This document shows positions 1-8,893 of a stretch of DNA of 15,023 nucleotides, piece after piece. Position 1 is the stretch's first letter; every line of letters starts with the position of its first letter. Position numbers and translations under genes: made by a program. The notes under the pieces were generated by a model. The model was given only the letters and a program-made list of their open reading frames with translations. It was not told the DNA's origin and searched no databases. Location of the stretch: the NCBI RefSeq assembly GCF_000003605.2, contig NW_003138366.1:2195-17217 (forward strand). The letters run 5' to 3'. The stretch comes from Saccoglossus kowalevskii (taxonomy: Eukaryota; Hemichordata; Enteropneusta; Harrimaniidae).

Positions 1-960
1 TGAACTTAAATTACATATATTACACTGAACTAAAATTACAAATATAACACTAAACTAAAATTACAAATATTACACAAAACTAAAATTACACATTTTACAC
101 TGAACTAAAATTACAAATATAACACTAAACTAAAATTACAAATATTACACTAAACTAAAATTACAAATATTATACCAAACTAAAATTACAAATGTTACAC
201 CAAACTAAAATTTCAAATTGTACATCAAATTAAAATTACAAATATAACACTAAACTAAAATTACAGATATTATACCAAACTAAAATTACAAATATAACAC
301 TAAACTAAAATTACAAATATTATACCAAACTAAAATTACAAATATTACACTACACTAAAATTACAAATATTACACTAAACTAAAATTACAAATATTACAC
401 TAAACTAAAATTACAAATATTATACCAAACTAAAATTACAAATATTACACTAAACTAAAATTACAAATATAACACTAAACTATAATTACAAATATTATAC
501 CAAACTAAAATTACAAATATAACACTAAACTAAAATGACAAATATTACACTAAACTTAAATTACAAACATTATACCAAACTAAAATTACAAATATTACAC
601 CAAACTAAAATTACAAATATTACACTAAACTAAAATTACAAATATAATATTAAACTAAAATTACAAATATTACACCAAACTAAAATTTCAAACAGTACAC
701 CAAACTAAAATTACAAATATAACACTAAACTAAAATTACAAATATAACACTAAACTAAAATTACAAATATTACACTAAACTAAAATTACACATATAACAC
801 TAAACTATAATTACAAATATTATACCAAACTAAAATTACAAATATAACACTAAACTAAAATGACAAATATTACACTAAACTAAAATTACAAATGTTACAC
901 TAAACTAAAATTACAAATATTACACGATACTAAAATTACATATATTTCACCTAATCAAAA
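1..960. repeat. 25-bp AT-rich minisatellite, about 38 units, open at left edge
   Basis: Units start with TTACAAATAT and recur at exactly 25-bp spacing (11, 36, 61, 86, 111 and on to 936) with no indels. The second half of each unit is one of a few variants: AACACTAAAC, TACACTAAAC, TATACCAAAC or TACACCAAAC. The last units (from 911) decay, and the phase is lost after about 960. The + strand has C but almost no G (about ten in 960 bases). The array enters from beyond the window, so its true length is unknown. No coding or RNA function is visible. It is a satellite-like, easily unwound AT-rich tract. Confidence 0.98.
467..881. repeat. 90-bp internal duplication inside the 25-bp array (467-556 = 792-881)
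   Basis: Positions 467-556 and 792-881 are identical over 90 bases. Both include two private variants, TATAA at a unit junction and a unit beginning TGACA. The copies lie 325 bp apart, exactly 13 units, so the register is kept. A second marker pair, units beginning TTTCAAA at 211 and 686, is 19 units apart and is less well conserved. This is the expected trace of unequal exchange or gene conversion within the array. Confidence 0.9.
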
Positions 961-972
961 TTTAAAATTAAG

Positions 973-1040
973 TTAATGTCAAGCCTATGTCAAACCTATG
1001 TCAAGCCCGTGTCAAGCCTGTGTCGAGTCTGTGTCAAGTA
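973..1040. repeat. 11-bp minisatellite, left half
   Basis: The motif TGTCAAG recurs at 977, 988, 999, 1010, 1021 and 1032, exactly 11 bp apart, in units like CCTGTGTCAAG. A diverged continuation lies at 1231-1281, on the far side of an inserted inverted-repeat element. Confidence 0.9.
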
Positions 1041-1042
1041 CG

Positions 1043-1228
1043 CAAAGGCGGCGGCACAAAATTTTGCACGGAGGCGTGAGATCTCACCTTACTAAGGGGT
1101 CCGGGGACAACTCCACCTTAAAAATGAAATCTAGACCCTTTGAAACGCTATTTCCTGCATTTTGAGGGGAAAATGTTGCTGACAAACAGAGGGCGACCGC
1201 CCTCTGCCCCCTTGTGTCGCCGCCACTG
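1043..1228 (-). mobile_element. Short non-autonomous inverted-repeat element, hAT-like remnant
   Basis: The 186-bp block interrupts the 11-bp array and is much more GC-rich than its flanks. Its ends form an imperfect 16-bp terminal inverted repeat: the left end from 1043 matches the reverse complement of the right end (starting CAGTGGCGGCG on the minus strand) at 13 of 16 positions. Near the right end is a perfect 9-bp inverted repeat with a 2-bp spacer (1187-1206, arms CAGAGGGCG and CGCCCTCTG). There is also a 10-bp palindrome at 1057-1066. The CAGTGGCGG-type end, and interior words such as GGGTCTAGATTTCA and CCCCGGACCCC on the minus strand, recall common hAT-family repeats of marine invertebrates; that is from memory, with no search behind it. 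It encodes no transposase. No clean target-site duplication is visible, so the exact ends are uncertain by a few bases. Confidence 0.6.
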
Positions 1229-1230
1229 GT

Positions 1231-1287
1231 CAGTGTCACGCCCCCGTCAAGCCCGTGTTAAGTTTATGTCAATTCTGTGACTACGCA
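1231..1287. repeat. 11-bp minisatellite, right half, diverged
   Basis: TGTC-like motifs continue at 1234, 1245 (CGTC), 1256 (TGTT), 1267 and 1278 (TGAC), again at 11-bp steps. Removing about 191 bp between 1032 and 1234 would bring both halves into one register, which fits insertion of the 186-bp element plus a few duplicated bases. Both halves are followed by TACGCAA (1039 and 1282). Confidence 0.75.
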
Positions 1288-1639
1288 ACCAAAAACAAAT
1301 GCCTATCATATGTCAAAATGTTGGTATACCCGTCCACACTTACATTGGATATTCAGATCAATGCTCAACTCATCTAATTAATATTTTGTCATGTCTTACA
1401 TATATAAGAACTACATTTTATTATGTCAATAAGTTGGAAATTAATCACAGTGTCTCGCCATATTTCAATTTCACACATAAAAATAATTAAAACCTGAAAT
1501 TACAAAGAAGAAACTAAAAAACGATTCTCTTATCTGTACATATTCGATTCCTGTTATAAATTCTCCTAAACTGAAATTTATCAATGTTTAGTATTATAGT
1601 TTAGTATATATACTATTAAATAAACTAAGTAATACAACA

Positions 1640-1730
1640 GTGTTCGTTTTGCGTTTTCGTATTCTGGACGCCTCGAGACTCATTCACGTAAAATTGGCGA
1701 GGGCAGCTATTACGCATGCGCATTACTAAC
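1640..1730. promoter_or_regulatory. CpG-rich patch with NRF1-like site and inverted CCAAT box
   Basis: About nine CpG dinucleotides fall in some 80 bp of otherwise AT-rich DNA. TACGCATGCGCA at 1711-1722 matches the NRF1 palindrome TGCGCATGCGCA at 11 of 12 positions. ATTGG at 1693-1697 is a CCAAT box on the minus strand. Such pairs are typical of TATA-less promoters in animals. No downstream gene is visible in the window, so the promoter role and direction are inferred. Confidence 0.3.
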
Positions 1731-2034
1731 TACTATAATAATTTTAATGTGATGATTGCAATGCGTCAGAGTTTTGATCCATACTTATATTTACGAGTGC
1801 TCCCCGGAGTCCGTTATAACACGTCAATGCAACTTATCAACGTGTAATAACTTCTGTTGGGTTGTCCTTTTTACAGTCACTTTAATTATTGAACCAAAAC
1901 GCACAGATAACGAAGGCCAACCAGGGGGTGGTGTGGTCGTGAATTAATATTATATTCTAAATTTACTCTTGTTCTGTATTTTAGGTTTCTGGGGATTTAT
2001 TATTCAAAATATTCGATATGCGTAAGCTGTACGT

Positions 2035-2170
2035 CATTGCATTTCGCGCCCACGTGACCATATGAAAAATGAATGGCATAACTGCAGGAAAAATTCTGCA
2101 GTCGTTTCTCTTCTGCTATTGGAAAGCCTGGAACGGGGCATTTCAGATCTATCCTTTGGTAATTTGTCGC
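2035..2170. promoter_or_regulatory. E2F-like site next to CACGTG E-box, with inverted CCAAT box
   Basis: TTTCGCGC at 2042-2049 fits the E2F consensus TTTSSCGC. It is followed one base later by CACGTGAC (E-box at 2051-2056, of the type bound by USF, MITF/TFE or Myc/Max proteins). ATTGG lies at about 2117. The patch is CpG-enriched. A 66-codon frame on the minus strand overlaps it but shows no recognisable domain. Regulatory function is an inference from motif content only. Confidence 0.28.
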
Positions 2171-2298
2171 GGAGTACGTTAGATATTTGAACACGGCCAC
2201 TTATATCCCTAAACACGCAACGTGCCTATCCAAAATATTTACCCCTATATGCTTAATATATCTTTTCCTTTAAGTAAGTGCCCACCCCCAATGGTACA

Positions 2299-3260
2299 GT
2301 AGGCGGTACTCAAACCCTTTAAGACAGAGTTACGCATAATGATAGACGGTATCTAAAACTCGTTAGGCGAGAGTTTGGTATAATAAGCTGTAGTCGAAGC
2401 TCGCTAGGCAGTAATTTGGTATAATGTACAATATTTCAAGTCATTTAGGCGGGAGTTATAACGCAGCACTCAAAACTCACCCGGAGAAAGTTGCAGTCCT
2501 ACAAGTCCACTTGGTGAAATATCGGTATAACAGGCGTTATTCGAAACTCGCTAGGCGAGAATTAGATATATATTAAGATATTCAACGTCAGCTAGGCAAG
2601 AGTTTTGTATAATTGTTATTATCCGCTACTCGATAGTCGGGCATAATAATTGTGTGGTGTATACTCAAAGCTCACTAGGCGAAAGTTTGGTATAATAGGC
2701 CAAAATAAAATCTCGAGAGTTTTGTATGATGTATGTTTTTTGTATGTGGTACACAGTGATCGTTAGTCGTGAGCTGTGTATAGTAGGCGTTACTCAAAGC
2801 TCGCTTTTTGGGTGTCGAGCATAATAGGCGGTACTCATCAGCGAGACACGATTTGGGTATAGTAGGCTGTACTAAAAGTCAGCTAGGCGAAAGTTGGGTA
2901 CAATAGAAGGTACTAAAAATCAGCTAGGCGAGGGTTTGATATAGTAGTAGGCTGTACTAAAAGGCAGCTAGGCGAGAGTTGGGTACAATAGGCGGTACTC
3001 AAAATCATCTAGGCGACGGTTGGGTATAGTAGGCTGTACTAAAAGTCAGCTAGGCGAGAGTTGGGTACAATAGGCGGTACTCAAAATCATCTAGGCGACG
3101 GTTGGGTATAGTAGGCTGTACTAAAAGTCAGCTAGGCGAGAGTTGGGTATAATAGGCGATACTCAAAATCAACTAGACGAGGGTTGGGTATAGCAGGCTT
3201 ACTAAAAGTCAGCTAGGCGAGAGTTGAGTTAGTAGTCTATGCTAAAAGCTAGGGTACTAT
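2299..3260. repeat. 41-bp satellite, about 23 units, degenerate to homogeneous left to right
   Basis: The core CTAGGCGAG recurs every 41 bp. TAGG is found at 2364, 2405, 2446, 2552 and 2593, and from 2883 CTAGGCG lies at 2883, 2924, 2968, 3009, 3050, 3091 and 3132, then CTAGACG at 3173 and CTAGGCG at 3213. Steps are 41 bp, with one of 44 and one of 40. The left two thirds are diverged, with indels around 2470-2520 and 2700-2860. The right third is nearly uniform. Early units centre on a palindrome (CTCGC, TAG, GCGAG). No coding potential. Confidence 0.95.
2965..3149. repeat. 82-bp higher-order dimer of the 41-bp unit
   Basis: Two unit types alternate: one contains GTACTAAAAGTCAG before CTAGGCGAGAG, the other GTACTCAAAATCAT before CTAGGCGACGG. 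Positions 2965-3067 equal 3047-3149 exactly, an 82-bp period with no mismatch. A further, less exact copy follows to about 3230. Confidence 0.93.
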
Positions 3261-5690
3261 AGACATCTATCATTCTATACATCGGTGTGTTTTGCAGTCA
3301 TGATAATAGTGAATATATATGAGATTCACTTTGATATAGAAAGCTAATATTTTTAGAAGTGAGCTAATTTAAATATGAGATTATTATTCACACAATACAA
3401 AAGTAAATAAGCAGTACTACTAGGAAAAAAATTATTTAAAAAAAGTTAAACATACATGAATATTTATCTTTTGACAAAATCAAATGTTCACACATTTCCG
3501 TCATTTTATAGTTCACAATCTTGCACAAACTTTCAAAAATCTAGTTTGAATCAGTCTAACAAGTAAACAAAAACATAACTTAAATAAATGTACTGCAATA
3601 TTTTGAATTCTAAGAAAGCTCAAAGTATTGATTATTATAACCAATAAAACCCGAAAAAACGATGAATGAATTAAAGGCTAAAAACTCAAATCAGACATAC
3701 CAAACAATAACGAAGCTTATTAGATTATGTTTTTTTTATAGAATAAACATGGTATAAATAACAAGTTCAAATGTAACGAAAACTGGCTGCACATACTGCG
3801 TATATTCAGATCTCGATTTATCAATAAATATATTCATATCTATTTCCATCCTATAACAACTCTAGCTGCTAAATATGAAAATAAAACTATCAAGTTCAAG
3901 AAAGTCAATCTGCGTCGTCAGCTTATTAGAGATTGTGCTTTATATATTTGTCAACCACTTTCTCATAGTATAACCATTACACTAAAATGTAGTACTTAAT
4001 TTGGACCAATCAACTAAAAAACTATTTGTACAAGTATATCTAAATATAAATAAAAAATAAAAAACAATATTTCGCTATTCAAAATAGTAATAATTAATTT
4101 TCAATTTGGGTTATGAATGAAATGAATTGCATCTTTACAACTAATAACATTTTCGATAACAAATTAATATTAGGATTATGTATATTTAATTATGGGTTTT
4201 GAAAATGTCTTTAATACCATTGAACAAAAGATTCTAATAAAGTTATTATGAGTTTACGTTCCAACTTAAAAGTTACATTTAAAAAAATAATAAATTAAGT
4301 AGCTTCGCATTGACTTACAATGGTATTTACTGAGGAAACAATCAACGAACGTTACATTGTAATTTAATAACGTGATGATTTGGTGCATAGCAGAGTTAAC
4401 TTTGACATAACCAATTTCACAATTCTCAAAAAAAAAAGATAAATAAAAAAACGTACAAACGATAATTGATAACATTCAATCGTACGTGTGATCTCGATGT
4501 CAAAGTACAACAAATTCAAATAAGATGGCGCCATAAAATATAAATTAACGTCAATGAGTAAATGACAACATTTTTATACCAGGTATGAAACATGTGTACC
4601 ACTCTTTGTCACATGACATATTGATTGTTTATGTTTACAATACTGTTAGTACAATATGGTGTTTACACCAATCTAACTCGTTCGACTACATTTACTAACA
4701 GCCGAGGCGATAACAAGTATCAAAAAACACATATCCCATGCTACTGTTTTCTTGTAGATGTGTCTCAGGCTGCATTCTCGTTGTGTAGTCATTGAAATCT
4801 TATAATGCCATTATTGATTCGTTTCATTTCACTCAGTTGCAATGTAATCCATTCTTACCATGAGTGTTGTTGCATAACCATGCTCTACCGGACAATGTTA
4901 AACTGAAAAGTGAATGGTGTAAATTAAAGATACCCACACAACGGCTGATCACGTAATGACAAAGTCCGAATTGAAGAAGAGGCTCACAAAATAGAATTGT
5001 GCCCTCACAAATTTGGTAGTCAATTCTGGCTTTTTGAATGCTAAACGACCTATCTGTGCATGCTCTCATCGCTAATGAACCAAGTTAATATGTACATGTC
5101 TACGTGATAATATATTTCTGGTTTAATTTACAGAAATTTTGTAGAATGGAGAGACTTTTAGAAGCTTTAACCATGACTCTCAAAGCGAATACTAATAAAT
5201 ATAATAGACCATTTCTCTTTAGAATTACATTACATAGTAAATGCGTGCATATCTGAATATAAAGTGTGATAATAAGTTAGAATTTGCCATCCTGGCACCA
5301 TAGACGGATGATTCTGTCGGTAAATGAAACATAAGATTTGTGAATGTGGAGGCTTATCTGAAAATGCGAATCACTACTTGCTGTGCGGTAAAGACTGTGA
5401 TAATGTTGGGTTTGCTGAGCGTCCACCCGAGACCTACACACAAATACAATTGACCACGCAATACAAGTGTTCTAAGTTTTAAAATAACAAAAAAGTTTCA
5501 CGAAACTGATACATACGAATACGGGAATCTAACAAAATTCGTTTCACAAGGCCATTTTTTGATGACCAATATATAAAAATGAACCTATATTGGAACTTTT
5601 AATGTATTCAAGCACCCTTGTTCGTGGAATTTATACAATATCTATATATCTAATATCATTATAAATATCATTCAAATCCAAAGCTTAAAC
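3261..5690. other. AT-rich single-copy intergenic or intronic DNA, no gene seen
   Basis: The only open frames are 69 and 78 codons on the minus strand (4266-4475, 4833-5069). They have no recognisable motif and are about what chance gives. AAGATGGCG at 4522-4530 matches the core of the YY1 site found near many animal transcription starts. No tandem repeat, RNA gene or transposon end was recognised. Confidence 0.65.
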
Positions 5691-6753
5691 ACACACGTGA
5701 TAAACTTTTATGAACGAGAACTATTTTGTACACTGTGTGGTAAGAGTGATTTCCGCTCTGTGGTCACATGACAAATCGGACAGAGTTGTAACACGTAGAC
5801 AGTCTCCGAGGGAAGAACGTACAAATATGCAGCTGGCGAGAACAGGAAAACAATGTCAATTATACCGTCTACGGCGATTGTAAGAAAACATGCTCAGATG
5901 ATGATATACTCGATGAAAAAAAAGGCATTTCTTAATGGCCAACCGCTATTTTACATATCCTATTTAATGTCTAAGATATTATAAATTGTATTAAACATTT
6001 GCACAATTCTATCACTTCAGAAAATACCACGTGCAAATACCGTCACTGAGCGCGCACTTGAACACGTCAACGCGTGACGTCATGACCCTGTAATGCACGC
6101 CTTTCATACACCCACCTTATAACAAAACGATACAATATATTTAATTGTTTACTTGATAAATTGATGTCATCGACTGAAATATGTAACTATGCCTATCAGC
6201 AAAAATAAAATGTGATTGTAGAGTAGCGCGTATTTATGATGTCGGTCACGTGGTGCATTGATAGATACATAGATTTGCCGGAGAAAGTAAAATTAGTGAT
6301 CGGTTTATGTATTATAAACTTATTCGGTAGTTGCAATCCCTGGCGTGAAGCGACACCATCAGAAATGCCAAATGTGCAAACACGACATCCGACTTGTAAT
6401 TAAGTAAAGCTTTTGTAATTGATATAATTATGTCTAATGGTGTTGTCGGTTACAAGGCGATTATGTAGACATATCAACCTACAGGTCAATCGTCAGTTAA
6501 TATTCAACACGTGGACACGTGAAGATTAAGCACAATTAAAGAGTGGAAAACGATCACTGAAATCAAATTGAATTGGTGACTCGTAATAAGTACTCGTTTA
6601 ATGCAGTTTAGAACATTACAGTTCAAGCAGTGAAACACTATCTCATCACAGGTTACTTCCCGACATGCACCTATGTACGCATGTTACATGTCATGTGATC
6701 AGGTAATTTAAATACGCGTATCTGATTATGCAGACGAGTTTCTTGATGTATTC

Positions 6754-6762
6754 TATATAAAG
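6754..6762 (+). promoter_or_regulatory. Candidate TATA box
   Basis: TATATAAAG fits the TATA-box consensus. It sits just upstream of a CpG-rich stretch (about eight CpG in 6781-6860), and the E-box/CRE cluster lies 240 bp to 1 kb upstream. TATA-like words are frequent by chance in AT-rich DNA, so the call rests on this combination. A start site near 6785 would be expected; no strong initiator motif is seen. Confidence 0.22.
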
Positions 6763-6784
6763 TAGTACGGAACAGAGTAAACTC

Positions 6785-6874
6785 GACTTCCAACATTGAC
6801 AGGCGCGTACACGATAGTGATACAGCGAAGGGTTCAACGACGGTGTCAGCTAAACGGAGAGCATACCAGTAAAG
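6785..6874 (+). other. Possible non-coding first exon ending in a splice donor
   Basis: From about 30 bp after the TATA-like box the sequence is GC- and CpG-richer than its surroundings. It contains no ATG and ends at AAG|GTCAGT, a fair 5' splice donor (intron from 6875). This matches a 5' untranslated first exon whose coding exons lie beyond a long intron. No acceptor or coding exon was identified. A minus-strand frame of 84 codons (6671-6925) overlaps the exon but has no known domain. Confidence 0.15.
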
Positions 6875-7381
6875 GTCAGTCACATTTACTATTACTGTAA
6901 CATTGTAACAAGTGGAATATACCACCTTATAACACGGCTCTCTTTTATAACTCAGAATTATGTTAAAGTTTATATAAATGCAATCCGTATTTGCAAAACA
7001 TAGTTGTATCGATTAAACAAATGAATTGTATGTACACGACTTTCAATTCCTATAGTTCACAGGACTGGCCATAAAATATGGGTTAATATAGATATTTACT
7101 GCCATGACAACCATGTAGTTTGTATCACTGTTTTAGTCGTAAAATCTAAATAGCAAGGACTGATTACGGACGGATTATAGTTGTGCATATTAATGAGAAA
7201 ACACTTCACACATTTGTCTTTGCATCGAGAAATAATTTACTTGTGTAAATTGTAAATTGTGTTCACAGTCACATTCTGACTTAGGTTTAATAGTTTATTT
7301 AAATGACTATTTATTACTTTTTGTAATTTTACACTTTCCACCACCACTAGATGATCAATTATTTGATTTCAGAATGTCATA

Positions 7382-7445
7382 CATGGTTTTATAACCATGG
7401 GCGGTTTAAGATTGTAAGGCCTACAACCATTCGGTTCCGATGGTT
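7382..7445. other. Two adjacent hairpins built from CATGGTT/AACCAT arms
   Basis: CATGGTT (7382-7388) and AACCATG (7393-7399) are perfect arms around a 4-base loop. Then AACCAT (7425-7430) pairs with ATGGTT (7440-7445), and inside it CGG (7432-7434) pairs with CCG (7437-7439), giving a 9-bp stem with one bulged T and a TT loop. The arms of the two hairpins are related, so alternative pairings are possible. It is not a recognised RNA family. Confidence 0.4.
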
Positions 7446-7890
7446 ATCTATTTACTTAGACCAACATTGGTGATTTTAGACTCGAAAACAATTTCACAAA
7501 TAACTAATTATATTAGACAATTCACATATTCTCTGACATATTAATTATTTTAGATCAATATCACAATGTAACCATAGTAACATAGTACTTGTGTAACTCA
7601 CAATTAGTCATCTTATTGCATCTCTTAGTTAGAAAAAGAATGTTTTATGATAAATATATGGCAGTGGACGCTACGAAAATTTGAAGAAACATACTTTTAT
7701 TTGCACGACAAATATGAATATTAAACCCAGCAGACAAGTTGCATGTCAATATGCCATGACTATCATCCTGGCAAACAAACACTGGGTAAATAAGATACGA
7801 AATATAATTTATGCTACATGACTATCCGTGACGTCACATTCTTCGACCAAGCCAGCTAAATATGGTCATTGACTGACACGTGTCATAAAG

Positions 7891-8753
7891 CAAATAAAAT
7901 ACGATAAATTAAATGTTGGGCAAAAACTGCTGATATACATACTAACATGTGATTGGTTCAATTTGGTCACAATCTGTTGTTATACATTAAAATGGAAACT
8001 TAAATCGGCAAATACAGTCGTCTGTCCGTGTCGTGTTTGAAATTGGTCCCTTGTGACGTATACAAAGATATCGGATCAAGTTGTCATTCAAACCAGACTG
8101 TTGTATTTCTACTAACGATTACATGTCTCACACTGCAAGTACATAATTCACAGACGACGCCTTTTTGCACGTATAACCAATATGCCATGTACTCAACATT
8201 TAACGAGTAGTACATTAATACAACATATCCATGTGATGGGTAACTTTATTACGACCATTTAAATATATTGTTGGACATTTAGACTAATTATTGTACTACT
8301 AGAGTAAGTTATGTAGATGTTATCTATTCTAAGACACGACAATAATCCTATTATAAGTTATATAGGGAGCCATGTCAACAATAATTACGTGTAGATAAGG
8401 GTATATCATTCACCCTGCTGTAGACACAGTACATATCATTTCCAACTGCTGGTCACTTTAAAACTGTGTCAATATTATTTCAGTTTTATTCAAAATTTGC
8501 GTTGTAACCTAATTTATCATTAAGCATACAATGGAGAGAGTTAAAGGAACACAGTAACTGTAATTTAATTCAACTCTCAATATCCATGTATCCACAGGGC
8601 TGTATATAGTTACCCAACTCTTGCTTTATGGCATGAACATTCTGCAGATAAGATTTCTATACTTTTCAGCTAACCTTTAAATTCATTTCTTTACAACAAA
8701 TATTTGAAGTTTTCTGAATTGTTGTTCTCGTGTATTTGTATAGGCAATATGGT
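7891..8753. other. AT-rich single-copy DNA, no gene seen
   Basis: A 60-codon open frame at 8028-8210 has no recognisable motif, and nothing suggests it is expressed. No repeats, RNA genes or strong regulatory sites were recognised here. Confidence 0.6.
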
Positions 8754-8893
8754 ATACATTATAACATTAAACGTGAATATCATGACGTTTAACGCTGATA
8801 TCATGAGGTTCAACGTGGATATCATGACGTTCAACGTAGATATCACGACGTTCAACGAGAATATCATGACGTTACAAGTGGATATCATGATTT
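8754..8893. repeat. 21-bp minisatellite with palindromic units, six to seven copies
   Basis: ATATC begins at 8777, 8798, 8819, 8840, 8861 and 8882, exactly 21 bp apart. A weaker copy precedes the first. Each unit carries GATATC or AATATC and then ATGACGTTCAACGTG, in which ACGTT, C, AACGT is a perfect inverted repeat. The period is seven codons and the units lack stops in one frame on each strand, which explains the overlapping 67- and 79-codon frames on opposite strands (NVDIMTF-like heptads on the + strand). I regard these frames as by-products of the repeat. Confidence 0.95.

Larger units (their letters stand above)
1288..2298. other. AT-rich single-copy DNA with two CpG-rich patches
   Basis: No reading frame above 66 codons is present, and none of the short ones resembles a known protein. 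The stretch is mostly AT-rich, with two patches of raised CpG at about 1640-1730 and 2035-2170 that are annotated separately. No repeat period is visible here. Confidence 0.7.
5691..7890. promoter_or_regulatory. Cluster of CACGTG E-boxes and CRE sites
   Basis: Perfect CACGTG occurs at 5694, 6028, 6247, 6508, 6516 and 7877. Perfect TGACGTCA (cAMP response element, the CREB/ATF family site) occurs at 6075-6082 and 7829-7836. The E-box at 7877 lies within a 12-bp palindrome, TGACACGTGTCA (7874-7885). The CRE at 6075 overlaps an inverted repeat with arms ACGTCA (6064-6069) and TGACGT (6075-6080). The rest of the 2.2 kb is plain AT-rich DNA with no recognisable gene. Known binders of CACGTG are bHLH and bHLH-PAS factors (USF, MITF/TFE, Myc, CLOCK/BMAL). 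Which would act here cannot be said. Confidence 0.35.

Noticed and set aside
1-960. CRISPR-like array
   Set aside because: The 25-bp units are contiguous with no unique spacers; this is a minisatellite in eukaryotic DNA.
5285-5297. NFI-like inverted repeat TGCCA-TCC-TGGCA
   Set aside because: The arms are in the opposite order to the NFI site (TGGCA then TGCCA), so it does not fit.
6800-6860. tRNA-like B box (GGGTTCAACGACGG)
   Set aside because: Only part of the B-box consensus is present and no cloverleaf or A box could be formed around it.
6671-6925. 84-codon minus-strand frame
   Set aside because: No known domain, and it overlaps the CpG-rich stretch whose low stop density can explain it.
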